This document shows positions 54,616-58,102 of a stretch of DNA of 58,102 bases, piece by piece (position 1 is the stretch's first letter; the number at the start of each line of letters is the position of its first letter). The stretch covers positions 1-58,102 of the forward strand of contig NZ_JNWQ01000080.1 in the NCBI RefSeq assembly GCF_000716875.1. Direction: 5' to 3'. The notes under the pieces are model-generated. The model did no database searches. It was not told the DNA's origin and saw nothing but the letters and a program-made list of their open reading frames with translations. The stretch comes from Streptomyces novaecaesareae (lineage in GTDB: Bacteria > Actinomycetota > Actinomycetes > Streptomycetales > Streptomycetaceae). Position numbers and translations under genes: made by a program.

Positions 54616-55902
54616 ATGGGCAACAGCATCGATCACACGGCCGTCGACATCGTGAACGGGCTCCGGGTACGGGCGGTTTCCGAGGGCGAGGTGGCGGCCT
54701 GGGACCGCGCGCTGGCCCTCGGCTTCCTGCGCCCGCACGTGGGCAGTGCGGCGGAGGTGCGCCGCCGGCAGTGGGAGCCGGGCCGGATGCTGGCCGGCTT
54801 CGACGGCGACGGCGACCGCCCGATCGCCACCTTCCGCAGCTACGACGCCGAACTGACCGTCCCCGGCGGGGCCGTCATCACGGCCGACGCCATCACCCAC
54901 GTCACGGTCAGCGCCACCCACCGCCGTCGGGGCCTGCTCAGCACGATGATGCGCCGGGACCTCGCGGCTGCCGCCGATCGCGGTACGGCGGTCGCCATCC
55001 TGATCGCCGCCGAGCACAACATCTACGGCCGGTTCGGCTTCGGCCCGGCCACCCGGAGCGCCGGCTGGCGCGTCGACCTGCGCCGCACCCGGGGCCTGCG
55101 CGCGGGCCTGCCGAGCGTGCCCGGCGGCCGGATCGACTTCGTGACCATGGCCGAGGCGCGCGAGCTCGGGCCGGCCCTGCACGAACGCTGGCGGCGCACC
55201 CAGCCGGGCGCGATCGACCGCGACGAGCTGTGGTGGCAGCGCAACACGGGCGAGGTCCGGGTGCCGGGCTTCGACTTCAAGGAGCCGTTCGCGGCCGTCC
55301 ACCGGGACGCCTACGGCGCGGTCACCGGTCTGGTGGCCTACCGGATCGACGACAAGTGGGACGGCTCCTACCCCGACTGCACGCTCACCGTCGAGGAGTT
55401 CACCGCCCTCGACCTGCCCACCACGGTCGAGCTGTGGCGCTTCCTGATGTCCGTCGACTGGGTGGCCAGGATCGCGGTGGGCAACGCCTCCCCGGACGAC
55501 CCGCTGCCGCTGCTGCTCCAGGACCCTCGTGCGGCCACCCCGCACGAGGACAACTCCGACTTCATGTGGCTGCGCGTGCTGGACGTCGAGGCGGCGTTCG
55601 GCGCCCGGACGTACGGCGCCCCCGGCCGGGTGGTGCTGGAGGTCGACGACAAGCTCGGCTTCGCGTCCGGCCGTTGGGCGATCGAGGTCGCCGCGGACGG
55701 CACCGGCCGCTGCACCCGCACCACGGACGACGCCGATCTCGCCCTCGGGGCCTCGGAGTTGGGCTCGCTCCACCTCGGCGCGGAGACGGCCCCGAGGCTG
55801 GCCGCCGCCGGGCTGCTCACCGAGCTGCGCCCGGGCGCAGCCGCCGCCGCGGACCTGCTGCTGCGCACCCCGCTGCAGCCCTGGAACCCGGACATCTTCT
55901 GA
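54616..55902 (+). CDS. Eis-like GNAT acetyltransferase
   Basis: 428 residues from the ATG at 54616. Two GNAT-fold modules and a C-terminal sterol-carrier-like domain, as in Eis. RAVSEGEVAAWDRALALGF, ITADAITHVTVSATHRRRGLLSTMMRRDL (acetyl-CoA motif RRRGLL), EHNIYGRFGFGPATRSAGWRVD, then VLEVDDKLGFASGRWAIEV. Eis proteins multi-acetylate amine drugs and proteins; whether this one does so is unknown. It follows the smaller GNAT by 40 bases on the same strand. Confidence 0.9.
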   Translation: MGNSIDHTAVDIVNGLRVRAVSEGEVAAWDRALALGFLRPHVGSAAEVRRRQWEPGRMLAGFDGDGDRPIATFRSYDAELTVPGGAVITADAITHVTVSATHRRRGLLSTMMRRDLAAAADRGTAVAILIAAEHNIYGRFGFGPATRSAGWRVDLRRTRGLRAGLPSVPGGRIDFVTMAEARELGPALHERWRRTQPGAIDRDELWWQRNTGEVRVPGFDFKEPFAAVHRDAYGAVTGLVAYRIDDKWDGSYPDCTLTVEEFTALDLPTTVELWRFLMSVDWVARIAVGNASPDDPLPLLLQDPRAATPHEDNSDFMWLRVLDVEAAFGARTYGAPGRVVLEVDDKLGFASGRWAIEVAADGTGRCTRTTDDADLALGASELGSLHLGAETAPRLAAAGLLTELRPGAAAAADLLLRTPLQPWNPDIF

Positions 55903-55925
55903 GCCGGCCGGATCCGCGCGACACC

Positions 55926-55972
55926 ACGACGGACAGGCCGGCCCCCACGGCGGGGGCCGGCCTGTCCGTCGT
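55926..55972. terminator. Very strong bidirectional terminator
   Basis: Perfect 21-base arms (55926-55946 and 55952-55972) around ACGGC, between the convergent Eis-like and TetR genes. Confidence 0.92.
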
Positions 55973-56027
55973 CGTGTCGCGCCGTGGTGCGGTCGTACCG
56001 TCGTCGCCGAGTCGCTTGCGCGGGGCG

Positions 56028-56864
56028 CTACTTGACCGCCGTCTTGCCGATGGTGGGCAGGATGAAGTCCTGGATCAGGCCCTTGGCGTCGCGCACGATC
56101 GGACGGAAGACCCGGTAGCGCGACAGGTTGATCACCCGGGCCGCCAACGGCGTCGAGCGCCGGACGAACTCCCTGGTCCGCTCGGTGTCCGGGGTGCGGT
56201 CGAAGACCCAGTAGAGCACCACGATCATCAGGTACAGCCAGAGCACGTCGGGCAATAGCTCGACCAGTTCGGCGTCCAGCTTCGGCGCCAGTTCGGAGCC
56301 TTGAAGGACGTCGCGGAACAGCTCGACCGCCGTCGCCCGGGCCGGGTGGGACTCGTTGGAGAACGGGCTCAGTGAGCTGGTCGGGTCGGCGGCGGTGCGG
56401 AAGAACTGCGCGGAGAACTCGTGGTACGGCGCGGCCGTGTCCAGCCAGGAGTCCAGCGCGATCCTCAGCCGCTCGGAGAAGTCCCGGGTGTGGGCCATGC
56501 GCCGCCTGGCGTCGGCCGCGTGGTCGTAGGTCATCCGGTCGTAGAACCCCTGGATCAGGAATTCCTTTGCCGAGAAGTAGTAGTAGGCGTTGCCCACCGA
56601 GACGCCCGCCTCGGTGGCGATCGCGCGCATGGTGGTCTTCTCGTAGCCCCGTTCCTGGAACAGCCGCATGGCCGTCTCCAGGATCAGGGCCCGGGTCGCC
56701 TCACTCTTGTCGGTCTTCGGCTGCGCCCGGCCGCCGGGCAGGGGCCCGCCTTCCGCGCCGGGCCCGCCTTCCGCGCCGGGCGCGGCCTCAGTACCGGGTA
56801 CGGCCGAGTCCTCGGCCGTACCGTTCTCGTCGTCCGTTCGGTTCGTCGCTGCCAGGTCGTTCAC
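56028..56864 (-). CDS. TetR-family regulator
   Basis: 278 residues from GTG at 56864. TAGGCT 7 bases upstream (minus strand) looks like a -10 box, so the transcript may be leaderless; there is no ribosome site. After a 55-residue acidic Gly/Pro tail, the HTH runs SEATRALILETAMRLFQERGYEKTTMRAIATEAGVSVGNAYYYFSAKEFLI, then a long helical ligand domain (LRIALDSWLDTAAPYHEFSAQFFRTAADPTSSLSPFS). Divergent from a GNAT gene over a region with palindromic operators. Confidence 0.9.
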   Translation of the reverse strand: MNDLAATNRTDDENGTAEDSAVPGTEAAPGAEGGPGAEGGPLPGGRAQPKTDKSEATRALILETAMRLFQERGYEKTTMRAIATEAGVSVGNAYYYFSAKEFLIQGFYDRMTYDHAADARRRMAHTRDFSERLRIALDSWLDTAAPYHEFSAQFFRTAADPTSSLSPFSNESHPARATAVELFRDVLQGSELAPKLDAELVELLPDVLWLYLMIVVLYWVFDRTPDTERTREFVRRSTPLAARVINLSRYRVFRPIVRDAKGLIQDFILPTIGKTAVK

Positions 56865-56973
56865 GGGAACGAGCCTAGCCGGAGACGAGGTTCCAGCCGG
56901 TGTCGGTGTTGTCGGTGTTCGCGGCACCGGATGCCCCCTCCGCATCCGGTACCACGAACACCATCCCCCGCGA

Positions 56974-57031
56974 TTCGAACACGTTCAAAAGCTTGGTGGA
57001 ACTGTAGACGCTTCGGTTGAACATGTTCAAC
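56974..57031. promoter_or_regulatory. Two palindromic operator-like sites between TetR and GNAT genes
   Basis: GTTGAACATGTTCAAC (57016-57031) is a perfect 16-bp palindrome; TTCGAACACGTTCAA (56974-56988) shares its GAACAnGTTC core. The sites are 42 bp apart. Confidence 0.65.
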
Positions 57032-57056
57032 TCCATCTCTGTGGGAGGCTTGTCAC

Positions 57057-57596
57057 GTGATCAGTTCAGGGCAGACCGTCATTCGGCGCGGCGGCGTGCA
57101 GGACGCCGAATCCATCGCCGAACTGCACGCCCACAGCTGGCGCACCACCTACCGGGGGATCGTCCCGGAGGAGGGGCTGGGCGACGGCATGGTCGACCAG
57201 CGGCGCGAGCTGTGGAAACTGCGCCTGGATGCCGACTACGGGGAGCCGGAGAACACGCCCGAGCTGCTGATCGCCGAACGGGCGGGGGAGACGGTCGGGT
57301 TCATCTACCTCGTGCCCCAGCCGGACGGCCGGGTACTGGTCGACAACCTGCACGTGCGCCCCGGCCTGACCGGCGGCGGCATCGGCCGGGACCTGCTGGC
57401 CGCGGCCCGGGCCCACGTCGCCGAACGGCACCCCGGGGCCGAGCTGTTCCTGGAGGTGCTGCGCGACAACACCCGCGCGATCGCCTTCTACGAGCGCGAG
57501 GGCGCGGTACGGGTCCGCGCGCAGGAGGGTGTCTTCCCGGGCGGCTTCGTGCTGCCCGAGTACGTGTACGCCTGGCCGGGGCGTTCGGAGTCGTAG
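57057..57596 (+). CDS. GNAT acetyltransferase (RimI-like)
   Basis: 179 residues from GTG at 57057, GGGAGG 8 bases upstream. VIRRGGVQDAESIAELHAHSWRTTYRGIVPEEGL, VDNLHVRPGLTGGGIGRDLLAAARAHV (acetyl-CoA motif) and LEVLRDNTRAIAFYEREGAVRV. Generic substrate. Under the same operators as the TetR gene, so it may be its target. Confidence 0.92.
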   Translation: MISSGQTVIRRGGVQDAESIAELHAHSWRTTYRGIVPEEGLGDGMVDQRRELWKLRLDADYGEPENTPELLIAERAGETVGFIYLVPQPDGRVLVDNLHVRPGLTGGGIGRDLLAAARAHVAERHPGAELFLEVLRDNTRAIAFYEREGAVRVRAQEGVFPGGFVLPEYVYAWPGRSES

Positions 57597-57646
57597 GCCG
57601 GTCGGATCTGTAGGCCGAGTCGAAGTCGTAGGCCGAGTCGGAGTCG
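57593..57646. repeat. About three imperfect 18-bp tandem repeats
   Basis: Units of the form taggccgagtcggagtcg follow the GNAT stop codon and end just before the macro-domain gene. Confidence 0.75.
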
Positions 57647-57653
57647 AAGGAGG

Positions 57654-58097
57654 TCAGTCGACGTCGTAGACGGTCACCGGCACACCGCGCGCCGTCAGCC
57701 GGTCGGTGACCAGCGGCTCGACCTTCTCCCAGCGCCCGCCCGCCAGCCCGCAGCCGATCCGCGGCATGTGGACGGAGGCGCCGAGGTCGAGCGCGCGGCT
57801 GCCCAGCGCGGACAGCCCGGTGTCGATCGCCTCGTACCGCACCGGCACTCCGGTGGAGCGCCCGGTCCGGATGCCGCGCTGGCCGACCAGGTTGGCCACC
57901 CAGACGTACGGCTCGACCTGCACCAACTGCAGGGCGCCGAGGCCGAAGTCGTTCTTCGCCCGCTCCCGGTGCCCACGGGCCTGTCGCCGGACTCCCGCCT
58001 GCCGGGCGACGCCGGGGCACGCACCTCGCTGCGTTGTCGTCGGTCGCCAATGCTCCGCAGTGGCTCCCTCCTCCGCCTTGCGATGCACGCACCCCAA
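57654..58097 (-). pseudogene. Macro-domain (ADP-ribose-1''-phosphatase-like) gene with replaced 5' end
   Basis: The C-terminal 105 residues are a good macro domain (ERAKNDFGLGALQLVQVEPYVWVANLVGQRGIRT, VPVRYEAIDTGLSALG, ASVHMPRIGCGLAGGRWEKVEPLV), which recognises ADP-ribose. The expected start (GD-x-T-x-P ... HVCNDxGxWGxGF), which carries the ribose-binding loop, is not encoded in any frame upstream of about 57970. Instead there is sequence with short repeats up to the window edge. It is probably truncated. Confidence 0.7.
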
Positions 58098-58102
58098 CGC
58101 CG

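Noticed and set aside
1..58102. rRNA or tRNA genes and CRISPR arrays
   Set aside because: I saw no TPsiC-type GGTTCGA loop with a matching acceptor stem and no regularly spaced repeats of 25-40 bases. The integration site is a protein gene, not a tRNA.

Overview
The window is high-GC actinomycete DNA (very strong third-position GC, GTG starts, ATGA/GTGA stop-start overlaps, AGGAG ribosome sites, XRE/DUF397/DUF6879 families). It fits Streptomyces or Kitasatospora; this is an inference from gene content, not a species call.

Layout. (1) 1-6819, plus strand: the 3' part of an ECF sigma factor with its partner membrane protein, a membrane-anchored Pro/Ala-rich protein with a probable frameshift, a polysaccharide deacetylase fused to a GT2 synthase, and a Ser/Thr kinase. 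(2) 6983-7960: a LuxR-type regulator with a DasR-like site in its leader. (3) 17590-8058, minus strand: a tightly overlapping cluster that begins with a 24-residue ORF and a 106-residue protein, then a metallo-beta-lactamase/Rieske fusion, GT2, SDR epimerase, UbiA prenyltransferase, membrane-anchored EEP phosphatase, second GT2, flippase-like membrane protein and aldo/keto reductase. It looks like a polyprenyl-phosphate-sugar/cell-envelope pathway. (4) 18202-27040: an integrative element of about 8.8 kb that splits a VOC (glyoxalase-fold) gene. Its two chromosomal halves rejoin in frame at a shared GACCCC core. It carries a large serine integrase, a GntR-UTRA regulator with repeated operators (one copy in the integrase promoter), an HK97-type major capsid gene with two small downstream genes but no portal, terminase or tail, a JmjC oxygenase behind a small DUF397-like gene and an attenuator hairpin, and several small zinc-binding or unknown proteins. 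It resembles a phage satellite or a minimal domesticated prophage.

(5) 27125-33581: a regulatory and peptide neighbourhood. A 52-residue Gly/Ser/Asp-rich peptide is coupled to a PIMT-type methyltransferase (candidate aspartimide/imiditide RiPP), with an XRE regulator and DUF6879 partner sharing an operator-like motif; a Nudix hydrolase; a decayed XRE/DUF397 array with a perfect 99-bp duplication; and an anti-sigma-type ATPase operon. (6) 33442-43639: core-like genes: K+ channel, membrane protein, TatA, ICMT-like and SAM methyltransferases, MFS exporter with divergent TetR, cupin, a 3'-truncated acyl-CoA dehydrogenase divergent from a double-headed TetR, and a small secreted Asn/Gly-rich protein. 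(7) 43895-58102: HSP90-like ATPase with a TPR protein, DedA, ThrE-like exporter, membrane protein, NlpC/P60 hydrolase, three GNAT acetyltransferases, TetR, and a 5'-truncated macro-domain gene at the edge.

The strongest candidates for something undescribed are the capsid-bearing serine-integrase element, the 24-residue ORF heading the MBL-Rieske/UbiA cluster, and the PIMT/peptide pair. I saw no rRNA, tRNA, CRISPR array or transposase.
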